DNA from: an uncultured Clostridia bacterium | GTDB taxonomy: Bacteria; Bacillota; Clostridia; Christensenellales; Borkfalkiaceae | Assembly: GCA_944368925.1 (NCBI GenBank) | Contig: CALVXG010000001.1 | Coordinates: 1-64,000, forward strand | Direction: 5' to 3' | DNA length: 64,000 bases | In this document: positions 16,722-27,125 of the stretch, one piece after another | How positions within the stretch are numbered: position 1 is the first letter of the stretch | Layout of the letters: each line of letters begins with the position of its first letter | The notes under the pieces: model-generated | The model's input: the letters and a program-made list of their open reading frames with translations, nothing else | Told to the model about the DNA's origin: nothing | The model's database searches: none | Made by a program: the position numbers and the translations under genes

Positions 16722-17138
16722 TTACTCGTCTGTCATGTTGTAATGATGCTTTACGCGAAGCCTTGCAAACGCACGCTGCAGGGCCATGCGGTTCAAGCGG
16801 TATTCCGCCGCGCTGCGATTGCGGCGCAGCTGCTCTTCGGCACGCTCCTTGGCCTCTTTCGCCCTGCGCTCGTTGATCTCTTCCGGCCATTCCACCGCCT
16901 GCGAAAATACGATCGTCTCGTCCGGGCGCACTTCGATGAAGCCGTCGCTCATAAACGCTTCCCGCTTCTTGCCGTTTTCTACGATAAAGATCGAACCCGG
17001 CTCCGTGGCAAAAACCATCGGCTGGTGCCCCGCAAGCACCGTACATGCTCCGCCCAGCGCGGGTATATCCAGACTCTCCACACGGCCGCGATAAAAAGTC
17101 TTCTCGGGCGTGATGATTTCAAGAAAAAACGTATTCAT
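16722..17138 (-). CDS. atpC: ATP synthase F1 epsilon subunit
   Basis: Central-stalk subunit and inhibitor of F1. The 138 residues form an N-terminal beta-sandwich (TFFLEIITPEKTFYRG, then LPALGGACTVL-type sequence, GFIEV-type strand) and a C-terminal two-helix domain rich in A, E and R with a long KHHYN end. The ATG at 17138 sits 8 nt from AGGAGG; another ATG two codons upstream is too close to it. It is last in the atpBEFHAGDC operon and is followed by a strong terminator. Confidence 0.93.
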   Translation of the reverse strand: MNTFFLEIITPEKTFYRGRVESLDIPALGGACTVLAGHQPMVFATEPGSIFIVENGKKREAFMSDGFIEVRPDETIVFSQAVEWPEEINERRAKEAKERAEEQLRRNRSAAEYRLNRMALQRAFARLRVKHHYNMTDE

Positions 17139-17168
17139 TTTCATGCCCTCCTTTTCCGCTTACGGTCT

Positions 17169-19449
<2,281 letters not shown>

Positions 19450-19450
19450 A

Positions 19451-21022
19451 TTACTTCACATCCGAAGCGTTTTCGACGCTTTCGGCCTCCGCTTCGGCAT
19501 CTGCCTGGTGCGAATCTTCTCCCACGGAGCAGTTCACATAATCTTCGGCCACATTCAGAATTTCCGCACGCAGCTCCTCGTCCACTTTCTTATCCGGATC
19601 GATCTTTTCCAAAAGATCCGCATGATTGGCATGAATATAATCCAACAGCCCTTCGTTATAGGCCGTCATCTTTTTCTCGGGGATCTTGTCGACAAGATCG
19701 CTCTGCGAAACGGTCAAAAGCACGATCATCTCACGTACCGAATAATTCAGATACTGGCGCTGTTTTAGCGTATCGGTCATCTTCGCGCCGCGGTTGAGCG
19801 TCTTCTGCGTCTCCGCATCCAAGTCGGAACCGAACTGCATGAAGATCGCAAGCTCTCTGTACTGCGCCAGATTGACACGCAGCTGACCGGAAATCTGACG
19901 AATCGCCGCGCGCTGCGCGCTGCCGCCCACACGCGAAACGGAAAGTCCCACGTTTACGGCAGGACGTACGCCGCTGTTGAACAGCTCGCTTTCCAGATAG
20001 ATCTGCCCGTCCGTAATCGATATGACGTTCGTCGGAATGTATGCCGAAATATCGCCCGCCAGCGTCTCGACGATCGGAAGCGCCGTGATTGAACCGCCTC
20101 CTTTCTCCGGCGAAAGTTTCGCCGCACGTTCGAGAAGCCTCGAATGCAGATAGAATACGTCGCCCGGATATGCCTCACGCCCTGCAGGACGCTTCAGCAA
20201 AAGGCTCATCGTACGATATGCCACCGCGTGCTTCGACAAGTCGTCGTAGACGATCAGCACGTCTTTCCCGCGGTACATGAAATACTCCGCCAGCGCACAC
20301 CCACTGTACGGCGCAAGATACTGCAACGGTGCATCGTCATCCGCCGTCGAACATACGACACAGGTGTACTCCATCGCACCCCTGTTCCGCAGCGTCGTAA
20401 TGATCTTCGCAAGCGACGACGCTTTCTGCCCGATCGATACATAAATACAGATAACGTTCTCACCTTTTTGGTTCAGAATCGTATCGATCGCGATTGCCGT
20501 TTTTCCCGTCTGACGGTCACCGATGATCAACTCACGCTGGCCGCGCCCGATCGGGATCATACTGTCGATCGCAAGAATCCCCGTCTGCAAAGGCTTGTTT
20601 ACCTTTCCACGATCCATGATCGCGGGTGCGGGAAACTCCACCGGACGATAATCTTCCGCTTCAATGTCGGACAACCCGTCGATCGGCTCGCCCAACGGAT
20701 CTACAATCCTGCCCAAAAAACCTTCTCCGACAGGCATCTGCACCGTCTTGCCCGTCGAATATACCAGATCGCCGAAACGTACCTTGTCTTCTCCCGAAAA
20801 CAAGACCGCCCCGACACTGTCCATTTCCAAATTCAGCGCAAGCGCTTTGTAGCCGCCCTGCACTTCAAGAAGTTCGTTGTACTTTACGTCGCTCAGCCCG
20901 GATATATGTATGATACCGTCGCCCGAGTAAATAATCCTCCCGCACGTCCTCTCATCCGAATACCCGTTCGCAGACTGTACTTTCTCAACGATCGTCTTTC
21001 CTATCGCTTTTACGTCAACCAT
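19451..21022 (-). CDS. atpA: ATP synthase F1 alpha subunit
   Basis: Non-catalytic nucleotide-binding subunit, 523 residues. The P-loop GDRQTGKTA, the YDDLSKHAVAYR segment and the C-terminal helical domain are present. The N-terminal 25 residues, which normally dock on the delta N-terminal domain, differ from the usual SIRPEEI-type sequence. The C-terminus ends in an unusual acidic Ala/Glu-rich tail of about 25 residues. Both features are of interest because the delta partner here is truncated. Confidence 0.97.
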   Translation of the reverse strand: MVDVKAIGKTIVEKVQSANGYSDERTCGRIIYSGDGIIHISGLSDVKYNELLEVQGGYKALALNLEMDSVGAVLFSGEDKVRFGDLVYSTGKTVQMPVGEGFLGRIVDPLGEPIDGLSDIEAEDYRPVEFPAPAIMDRGKVNKPLQTGILAIDSMIPIGRGQRELIIGDRQTGKTAIAIDTILNQKGENVICIYVSIGQKASSLAKIITTLRNRGAMEYTCVVCSTADDDAPLQYLAPYSGCALAEYFMYRGKDVLIVYDDLSKHAVAYRTMSLLLKRPAGREAYPGDVFYLHSRLLERAAKLSPEKGGGSITALPIVETLAGDISAYIPTNVISITDGQIYLESELFNSGVRPAVNVGLSVSRVGGSAQRAAIRQISGQLRVNLAQYRELAIFMQFGSDLDAETQKTLNRGAKMTDTLKQRQYLNYSVREMIVLLTVSQSDLVDKIPEKKMTAYNEGLLDYIHANHADLLEKIDPDKKVDEELRAEILNVAEDYVNCSVGEDSHQADAEAEAESVENASDVK

Positions 21023-21041
21023 ATATTCAACCTAATTTCTT

Positions 21042-21269
21042 TCAAGCGGTCACATCGCTCTTGATCTTGTCAAGCCGGCTCCTCACCGAACCGTCAAATA
21101 CCGTATCACCGATATAAATGATAACCCCGCCGATAATGCTCTTGTCTATCTCGTACTTCACCTTGCCGCATCCGCGCTCTTGAACAAATTTCTCGATCAT
21201 GGCTTCCGTCTCGGCATCCGGCGTTCTTGCAAGAATAACATTTGCAGTAATATTATTTTTATTTGTCAT
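21042..21269 (-). CDS. atpH: ATP synthase delta subunit, C-terminal domain only
   Basis: Peripheral-stalk connector between F1 and subunit b. This ORF has only 75 residues against about 180 in typical delta/OSCP. It corresponds to the conserved C-terminal end: a strand-helix unit, then DKSIIGGVIIYIGDTVFDGSVRSRLD, which matches the family's DPSLIGGF-IGD-DGSVR pattern. The six-helix N-terminal domain that caps the alpha subunits is missing. The ATG at 21269 follows AAGGAG and overlaps the atpF stop region, so the start is well defined. The missing part is not fused to atpF or found upstream. Confidence 0.88.
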   Translation of the reverse strand: MTNKNNITANVILARTPDAETEAMIEKFVQERGCGKVKYEIDKSIIGGVIIYIGDTVFDGSVRSRLDKIKSDVTA

Positions 21270-21270
21270 A

Positions 21271-21801
21271 TTATTGCTCCTTACTCCATTGAGCAAGGCA
21301 TTCGGCAATCATTTTCTTATCGTCTTCCGGAGAAATATCCCTTTCAAGAATTTTTTCGGCTACCGCCATCGAAACATCGGTGATCTGACGCTCGATATCC
21401 GTCTGCAAACCGCGGCGCTCTTCGTCCAGTTCTTTTTCCGTGCGATCGATCAGATTCTTCGCCTGATTCTTCGCTTCCGCAAGAATATCGTCCGCTTTCT
21501 GGTTCGCCGCTTTCACCGCATTCTCATGAATGACCGCCGCTTCCTTCTTCGCCTCGGAAAGTACGACTGCCGTACTGTCTTTCATCTTCTTGACTTCTGC
21601 ATTGAGGTCGGAATTTTCTTTCTCTATATTTTTGATCTTGTCCTGCCGTTCCTTGATCATCCGCTTCACCGGCTTGAACAGCAAAAGGTACAGACCGACG
21701 GTTAGAATGATCAACGCGATCAGATGGCAGACTACACTCTCCCATTCCACCAGCTCGCCTATACTCGCAAGCATCTGGTTTCCGACTAATTCTACGTACA
21801 T
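21271..21801 (-). CDS. atpF: ATP synthase F0 b subunit
   Basis: Peripheral-stalk subunit with one N-terminal membrane helix (about residues 25-45, LIALIILTVGLYLLLF) and a long charged coiled coil. The conserved F-K-P-V after the helix and A-E-A-K repeats are seen. At 176 residues its length is normal, so it has not absorbed the missing delta N-terminal domain. The start has AAAGG; the stop is part of the atpH initiation site. Confidence 0.95.
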   Translation of the reverse strand: MYVELVGNQMLASIGELVEWESVVCHLIALIILTVGLYLLLFKPVKRMIKERQDKIKNIEKENSDLNAEVKKMKDSTAVVLSEAKKEAAVIHENAVKAANQKADDILAEAKNQAKNLIDRTEKELDEERRGLQTDIERQITDVSMAVAEKILERDISPEDDKKMIAECLAQWSKEQ

Positions 21802-21827
21802 TTTACACCTTTGATATCTTTATTTTG

Positions 21828-22085
21828 TTATGCAACGAAAATCAGCAATATGCTCACCAACAATCCGTAAATAGCCGTCGTCTCCGCAAACGCAAGACCG
21901 AGCAGCAACATCGTTCTGATTTTGCCGACCGCTTCCGGCTGGCGCGCGGTCGCTTCCACCGCTTTGCCCGTCGCGATTCCCATACCAATACCTGCTCCAA
22001 GCCCCGTCAGCGCCGCAATACCTGCGCCGAGCAACGCTCCGTCCGTGGCAAGAAGATTTGCCAGCATCGTAACCAAAAGTTCCAT
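21828..22085 (-). CDS. atpE: ATP synthase F0 c subunit
   Basis: Ring subunit, 85 residues in two helices joined by the polar loop ARQPEA. The ion-binding Glu lies in [12 protein letters not shown] with Tyr five residues on resembles the Na+-type E65/T66/Y70 set. The helix-1 position that is Gln in Na+-translocating rings is Met here ([10 protein letters not shown]). Coupling ion is therefore uncertain, with H+ somewhat more likely. The start ATG at 22085 was chosen for its position before MELLVT and the GAGG upstream. Confidence 0.95.
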   Translation of the reverse strand: MELLVTMLANLLATDGALLGAGIAALTGLGAGIGMGIATGKAVEATARQPEAVGKIRTMLLLGLAFAETTAIYGLLVSILLIFVA

Positions 22086-22136
22086 CGTTCGTACCTCCTT
22101 CAAGGGTTATATGGATAAATTTTAAACAGTTTATGT

Positions 22137-22931
22137 TCAGGCTGTCGCCTGCTTTCCCGCCGCTTCGCCGTCAGACACTTTCTGCTTTTTCGGCTTCTTC
22201 TGCCTGCGCGGCGGCGTCTCGATCGCTTCCTGCACAAACGTCAGCGTCAGCGACGCAAATACGTAAGACTGGATAAACGCATGAAACAACGTGAAAAGCG
22301 GCGTAAGCACCGCAGGCAATACCAGCGGCAGCCCGAAATACCAAATGCTTTCCACCAAGATATAGACCATGTCCATAATCACCATGCCGCTCAAAATACT
22401 TCCGAAAAGTCGGAACGTCATGGATACGGGCACCGATAAATCCGTCACGATGTTGATCGGGTTCAGATAATGCGTAAATCTGCGGAATTTGTTCTTGGCA
22501 AACCCCAGCGTGTGTATAAACAAAAACGTACACAGCGCCAGCGCAAAACATGCGCCGATATCCGCAATCGCAGGCCGCAGCCCGAACATCTCGATGAGCA
22601 CCCCGCAGCAAATGTACGTCGCCGCTCCAAGCGTATACGGCCCCATCAGCTTGCTGTAATTTTCCGTCATCTCGTCCGCGCTCTTGTCAAAAAACGACAC
22701 GAGCCATTCCAGAAACATCTGGATCGCCGACGGCGTCGTCTTCCAATGCCTGATCACCGTCAGCCGCAGAATCAATGCCGCAATCAGCAATACAAACACC
22801 ACTATAAATCCCGTAATCACACTGTCGTTGATGCGGAATCCGCCGATCACGATCACATCCGACGGAAATATCTTATCTTTCAGTCCCGCAAATTTATCCG
22901 TTGCGAGAAGTTGTGCTGAAAAATTCTCCAT
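22137..22931 (-). CDS. atpB: ATP synthase F0 a subunit
   Basis: Stator channel subunit, 264 residues, with about five or six membrane helices. The essential Arg is in the MTFRLFGSILSG helix; the preceding NPINIVTDLSVPVS and the later FIQSYVFASLTLTFV helix are family features. The tail is basic (RRQKKPKKQK) and ends in an Ala/Gly-rich stretch. First gene of the operon; no atpI is upstream. Confidence 0.95.
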   Translation of the reverse strand: MENFSAQLLATDKFAGLKDKIFPSDVIVIGGFRINDSVITGFIVVFVLLIAALILRLTVIRHWKTTPSAIQMFLEWLVSFFDKSADEMTENYSKLMGPYTLGAATYICCGVLIEMFGLRPAIADIGACFALALCTFLFIHTLGFAKNKFRRFTHYLNPINIVTDLSVPVSMTFRLFGSILSGMVIMDMVYILVESIWYFGLPLVLPAVLTPLFTLFHAFIQSYVFASLTLTFVQEAIETPPRRQKKPKKQKVSDGEAAGKQATA

Positions 22932-22963
22932 TTCGTCAACCTCTGTACCTTAAAATCATATTC

Positions 22964-22992
22964 ATTCTACTACTTTTCGAAAAAATTTTCAA
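22964..22992 (-). promoter_or_regulatory. Promoter of the atp operon
   Basis: TTGAAA (22987-22992), a 17-nt spacer containing the palindrome TTTTCGAAAA, and TAGAAT (22964-22969), on the minus strand. It is followed by an SD (GAGG) before atpB. Confidence 0.65.
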
Positions 22993-23173
22993 GTAAATCA
23001 CCGCGGGAGAAAGATAATAAATACTTATACTTAAACAGTTTTTCTTTCCCGCAGTCTGCCATTTTTTTGCGTCCAACCCCTGCCTTCGACAAAAAAACAC
23101 CCGCCATTTTTTCTCTTTCCCTTGCTTTTTATGTGCAATTATGCTACAATTTTTGCAAACGGAGTATCTATTT

Positions 23174-23647
23174 ATGAACACATATCGTTTCAAACTTTCC
23201 AAAGCCGCTATTATCGGCTGCATTTTCGGCATCTTGCTCGGCATCGTCGGGATCGGATTTACCGTCTATCGGATCCTCTCCCCTTCGCTCGGCTTCTCTT
23301 CACCGCAGCTGATCATCCAACACGTCGTCATCATTATCGCCTCCCTTCTGGCTCTGAGCGTATTCCCTTCCATTCTCATCCGCTCCGTCTATAAGGTCGG
23401 CGACAAGGAACTCGTCTTATGGTTCGGGTTCATTAAATCCGTCTATAAAATCCAGGACATGGAATCCATCCACCTCTTTACCAAATCCAACAAACTTGTC
23501 ATCTACTTTAAGGACGAGCGCTATACCGTCATCGTCGTCAAACCCGAATGGTATAACGAATTCACAAAAGACATCTGTTCCCGCAACGATAAGATCCGCT
23601 ACGACGTTTCCACCGCGGAAATCGACGACAAACCCGATGATTTTTAA
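23174..23647 (+). CDS. Membrane protein with a PH-like C-terminal domain, unknown function
   Basis: A 157-residue protein. Two hydrophobic helices (about 10-32 and 45-68) are followed by a soluble beta-rich domain with KVGDKELVLWFGFIKSVYKI, resembling the bacterial PH-like domains of small membrane proteins (YdbT/DUF-type). GGAG lies 9 nt before the ATG. A promoter-like TTGCTT-17-TACAAT precedes it and a strong terminator follows, so it is monocistronic. I cannot assign a function. Confidence 0.65.
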   Translation: MNTYRFKLSKAAIIGCIFGILLGIVGIGFTVYRILSPSLGFSSPQLIIQHVVIIIASLLALSVFPSILIRSVYKVGDKELVLWFGFIKSVYKIQDMESIHLFTKSNKLVIYFKDERYTVIVVKPEWYNEFTKDICSRNDKIRYDVSTAEIDDKPDDF

Positions 23648-23662
23648 GCGGAATATTTCTTC

Positions 23663-23704
23663 AAAATGCAAGGCATGTCGACGGACATGCCTTGCATTTT
23701 GCAA
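23663..23704 (+). terminator. Terminator after the PH-like membrane protein gene
   Basis: A perfect 17-bp stem (23663-23679 with 23684-23700) and a 4-nt loop, ending in TTTT. Confidence 0.85.
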
Positions 23705-23757
23705 GACGTTCCGATTGCACACTATGTTATCACGTTCACTTAGGAACGAAGCTTGGT

Positions 23758-23800
23758 GCGAGAGGCGGCCGTCCGCAAATTGCGGTCGGCCGCCTCTCGC
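23758..23800. terminator. GC-rich palindrome upstream of the rubrerythrin terminator
   Basis: A stem of about 20 bp with one mismatch (left arm from 23758, right arm ending 23800), inner arms CCGCAA/TTGCGG. It is of the same design as other intergenic palindromes in this window. Confidence 0.55.
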
Positions 23801-23810
23801 TTTCCGATAA

Positions 23811-23847
23811 AAGAAAAAAAGCCTCCGACTTAACCGAAGGCTTTTTT
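23811..23847 (-). terminator. Terminator of the rubrerythrin gene
   Basis: A stem with AAAAAAGCCT against AGGCTTTTTT and a T-run on both strands, 32 nt past the rubrerythrin stop on the minus strand. Confidence 0.75.
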
Positions 23848-23878
23848 CAGATAAATTCATTTAAACCCGTTGGAGATA

Positions 23879-24412
23879 TTACTTGTTGAAGTATCTCTTC
23901 AGAAGGCCGTTGAAGCCTGCGCCGTGACGCGCTTCGTCTTTCGCCATTTCGTGAACGGTGTCGTGAATCGCATCGTAACCGAGCTCTTTCGCACGTTTCG
24001 CGATCGCAAGTTTCCCCGCGCAAGCGCCCGTTTCCGCCGCTACGCGAAGCTCAAGGTTCTTTTTCGTGGAATCGGTGACGCACTCACCCAGAAGTTCAGC
24101 AAACTTGGAAGCGTGCTCTGCTTCTTCCATCGCATAACGTTTGTATGCTTCCGCAACTTCGGGATACCCCTCTCTCTCCGCTACACGAGCCATCGCAAGA
24201 TACATGCCGACTTCCGTGCATTCGCCTTCAAAGTTCGCACGCAGTCCGGACACAACTTCTTCGTCCAGTCCCTTCGCAATCCCTACTTCATGCACGCAAG
24301 CAAATTTTATTTCAGCGCTGTTGTCGATCGGCACAAATTTCGTAGCCTTGCAAACAGGGCATACCATTACGGAATCATCTACAATTTCACCGCAAATTGC
24401 ACATCTTTTCAT
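23879..24412 (-). CDS. Reverse rubrerythrin (H2O2 reductase)
   Basis: Non-haem di-iron peroxidase protecting anaerobes from H2O2 and O2. The rubredoxin domain is at the N-terminus (CxxC pairs CAIC and CPVC in residues 4-21), the opposite order to classical rubrerythrin. A four-helix di-iron domain follows with E-x-x-H motifs in EEAEHASKF and DEARHGAGF. Length is 177 residues, normal for the class. The SD AGGAGAGG precedes the ATG. Monocistronic. Confidence 0.93.
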   Translation of the reverse strand: MKRCAICGEIVDDSVMVCPVCKATKFVPIDNSAEIKFACVHEVGIAKGLDEEVVSGLRANFEGECTEVGMYLAMARVAEREGYPEVAEAYKRYAMEEAEHASKFAELLGECVTDSTKKNLELRVAAETGACAGKLAIAKRAKELGYDAIHDTVHEMAKDEARHGAGFNGLLKRYFNK

Positions 24413-24487
24413 TGTAATTACCTCTCCTTTCTTCCGGAAGTATTCCTCCCTTTATTTGCTTCTATTTTATCATTCCTGACAAAAAAA

Positions 24488-24510
24488 TACTGTTGCATTT
24501 GCAACAGTTA
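24488..24510. promoter_or_regulatory. Inverted repeat in the rubrerythrin/GT2 intergenic region
   Basis: ACTGTTGC and GCAACAGT flank a 4-nt centre between the two divergent genes. It could be an operator for a redox regulator of the rubrerythrin gene; I recognise no specific box. Confidence 0.3.
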
Positions 24511-24647
24511 TAATAAAAATCCGTAAGATCACTTTTCACTGAACCGACCTGCTTTTGTTTGTACAGCCTCAAACTTTCGCTTCCCTGCGTATCGATTCTT
24601 TAAAAATGCGCATGCTATTATAATAAAATAAGGAAAGGGAGGACGCG

Positions 24648-25445
24648 ATGATTTCCGTGATCATGAGCGCTTACAACGCGGAAAAGACGGTGTGCCGCGC
24701 CGCCGAAAGCATTTTGCACGGCACGTACGAAGATCTGGAACTGATCATGGCTGACGACGGCAGCTCGGATTCCACATATGCGATTTTGCAGGATATCGCA
24801 AGGCAAGATTCGCGGTGCGTCTGTATCCGCAATACCGCGAACAAGGGTCTTGCCTGTTCTTTGAATGCGTGCCTGTCCGCCGCGCGGGGCGAGCTGGTTG
24901 CGCGGATGGACGCAGACGACTGTGCGTTTCCCGAACGGCTGCGCGTCCAGGCAGACTTTTTAACCTCGCACCCCGACATCGGATTTGTCGGGAGCGCTGC
25001 CTATCTCTTCCACGCGGGCGAAATTTACGGTGTGCGGCAATTCGAAGAACGACCGTCCCCTTCCGACCTCGTCCGACACAACCCTTTCATTCACCCGAGC
25101 ATCCTCTTCCGCCGCAGCTGCCTTCAGACGGTCGGAGGATACAGAGATACTCCGTTTACACACCGCTGCGAAGATTACGATTTATTCTTTCGGCTCTACG
25201 CGAAGGGTATACGCGGATACAATCTTCCGAAGCCTCTCCTACTGTACGAAGAAGATCCCGCCGATACGTCCAAACACACGATCCGCTCCCGTATCTGCGA
25301 ATTTTGTACCCGCCTACGCGGTTCCGCAGGTCTAAAAAAACCGCTCGGCTTTTTACTCTCTTTCAAGAGCCTTGCCGCCGTATTCGTGCCGAGAAAACTA
25401 TATCTGAAAATCCGATCCGCCCGAAAGGAGAATAAAGCGCTATGA
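24648..25445 (+). CDS. Family 2 glycosyltransferase
   Basis: A GT-A fold enzyme of 265 residues that adds a sugar to a growing surface glycan. Visible: ISVIMSAYNAEKTV at the N-terminus, the DDGSSDST nucleotide-binding turn near 37 and the DxD-type ARMDADD near 88. The catalytic segment around HRCEDYDLFFRL is typical of GT2. The C-terminus is basic and lacks a membrane helix. SD GGGAGG is present. The stop overlaps the next gene's start (ATGA), so it is coupled to the exporter. Confidence 0.9.
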   Translation: MISVIMSAYNAEKTVCRAAESILHGTYEDLELIMADDGSSDSTYAILQDIARQDSRCVCIRNTANKGLACSLNACLSAARGELVARMDADDCAFPERLRVQADFLTSHPDIGFVGSAAYLFHAGEIYGVRQFEERPSPSDLVRHNPFIHPSILFRRSCLQTVGGYRDTPFTHRCEDYDLFFRLYAKGIRGYNLPKPLLLYEEDPADTSKHTIRSRICEFCTRLRGSAGLKKPLGFLLSFKSLAAVFVPRKLYLKIRSARKENKAL

Positions 25446-26233
25446 CCAAAAAGAGAAATTTCTTTCAGGCCCTTTTCCTGCTGCGACTGCTCGTTCAAAG
25501 GAATATCAAAAACCAATACTACCGTTCCGTCATCGGCATCCTGTGGACCGTGCTCAACCCTTTACTGAACATGCTCGTCATGGCATTCGTCTTTTCCGTC
25601 TTGTTCGGCTCGGAAACGGATGGTTTAGATTATCCCGTCTATATCCTGGCAGGCAATATCATTTTCAACGTCATGCGCTCGTCCACCGCTTCCGCCCTGC
25701 CCTGCCTTGTACAGCAGCGCGACATGCTCCTCAAGACAAAAGTGCACGCAGAAATTTTTCCGATCTCCAACGTGCTCTCCTCCCTCGTCACGTTTTTCTT
25801 TTCGCTGATTGCCCTCCTGCTCGTCATGATTCTGCGCGCCATGTCGGGGTTTTATTCCTTTCATTGGCAGATTATTCTTTTCCCCTTACTTTTGCCTGCA
25901 CTCTCCCTCTTCTCTGCGGGCATCGCTTTCTTTTTAAGTGCGCTCTACGTCTTTTTCAGAGATATAAAACATATCTATTCCGTGATTCTCACCCTCTGGA
26001 CGTATCTGACCCCGCTCTTTTACAGTCTGAAAAAATTACAAAGCGAAACGGCCGCCCGCTTTATCCGTCTGAATCCCATGTATCATTTTGTAACGCTTTT
26101 CCGCACAATGCTCGTCGGCACCGTGCCGCCCCTTTCCTCTTTTGCTCTCTGTTATTTATTTTCAGCAATCTCGATTGCGCTCGGCTGTCTGTTCTTCAGT
26201 CTTCTCCGCCCGAGAATTGCCGCGAGGCTCTGA
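25442..26233 (+). CDS. ABC-2 polysaccharide exporter permease (Wzm/TagG-like)
   Basis: Membrane subunit, 263 residues with about six hydrophobic helices, exporting a lipid-linked glycan. The amphipathic N-terminus VQRNIKNQYYRSVIGILWTVLNPLLNMLVM is the family hallmark, as is the LNPMYHFVTLFR segment near residue 210. ATGA overlap with the GT2 stop and a 3-nt gap to the ATPase gene make a GT2-wzm-wzt operon. Confidence 0.9.
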   Translation: MTKKRNFFQALFLLRLLVQRNIKNQYYRSVIGILWTVLNPLLNMLVMAFVFSVLFGSETDGLDYPVYILAGNIIFNVMRSSTASALPCLVQQRDMLLKTKVHAEIFPISNVLSSLVTFFFSLIALLLVMILRAMSGFYSFHWQIILFPLLLPALSLFSAGIAFFLSALYVFFRDIKHIYSVILTLWTYLTPLFYSLKKLQSETAARFIRLNPMYHFVTLFRTMLVGTVPPLSSFALCYLFSAISIALGCLFFSLLRPRIAARL

Positions 26234-26236
26234 CCT

Positions 26237-27013
26237 ATGACACATTCTGACCTTTCACGGAGATTGCTCTCCGTCGAGCACGTATCCATGAGTTTCCGCC
26301 GCTATGACGTCGGCGTTGACTCTCTGAAAGAACTGATCGTGCGCGCTTTTCGCCGTGATCTGCATAAAAACAAATTTCAATGTCTGAAAGACGTTTCCTT
26401 TCAGGTGGACCGCGGAGAAGCGGTCGCGCTGATCGGAAAAAACGGTGCAGGCAAGAGTACTCTGTTGAAAATCGTATCCGGCATTCTCCCGCCCGAACAG
26501 GGCTCTGTTTTCTGCGGCGGCAGAATAACACCCCTTCTCCGCCTGGGTGCAGGTTTCGACAGCAATGCGAGCGGCCTCGAAAATATTTATCTCAATGCCG
26601 CTATCTTAGGCTATCCGAAAAAAGAAATCGACGAAAAACTTTTGCCAATCATCGAATTTTCGGAATTGGGCGACTTTATCCGTGCCCCCATCAAGACCTA
26701 TTCTTCCGGCATGCTCGCAAGGCTCGGCTTTTCCGTCGCTGTCAATTTGCCTTCCGAAATTTTACTCATCGACGAAATTCTTGCGGTGGGCGATCTCGCA
26801 TTCAGCCGAAAATGCTATCGGAAACTGGACGAGCTGCGCGCAAACGGCACCACCTTTCTCATCGTCTCCCACAGCGAATCTGTGCGGCGCTATTGCTCGC
26901 GCGCCATCTGGCTGGACGGCGGTACGATACGCGCCGACGGCGACATCGACCAAATCTTTAAAGAGTATTCCGCCTGCATGCTTCAAAAAACCGAATTCAA
27001 GACCGCACCTTAA
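26237..27013 (+). CDS. Polysaccharide ABC exporter ATPase (Wzt/TagH-like)
   Basis: ATPase partner of the upstream permease, 258 residues. Walker [11 protein letters not shown]-loop region, the [16 protein letters not shown] signature typical of Wzt (SSGM rather than LSGGQ) and Walker [13 protein letters not shown] are seen. It has no C-terminal carbohydrate-binding domain, so export probably does not depend on a terminal cap. A terminator follows. Confidence 0.92.
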   Translation: MTHSDLSRRLLSVEHVSMSFRRYDVGVDSLKELIVRAFRRDLHKNKFQCLKDVSFQVDRGEAVALIGKNGAGKSTLLKIVSGILPPEQGSVFCGGRITPLLRLGAGFDSNASGLENIYLNAAILGYPKKEIDEKLLPIIEFSELGDFIRAPIKTYSSGMLARLGFSVAVNLPSEILLIDEILAVGDLAFSRKCYRKLDELRANGTTFLIVSHSESVRRYCSRAIWLDGGTIRADGDIDQIFKEYSACMLQKTEFKTAP

Positions 27014-27045
27014 AAAGTATGCTTATCCCGTTTCTTTTGTATCGG

Positions 27046-27080
27046 AAAAAGCGGCCGCATGACAGACGGCCGCTTTTAAT
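27046..27080. terminator. Terminator between the two convergent glycan operons
   Basis: An 11-bp stem AAAAGCGGCCG with its complement ending in CTTTTAATTTTTT; usable from both sides. Confidence 0.8.
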
Positions 27081-27125
27081 TTTTTATGGTTTTATCCCAA
27101 AAAGGTTTACCGATCCCGAAGCGAT

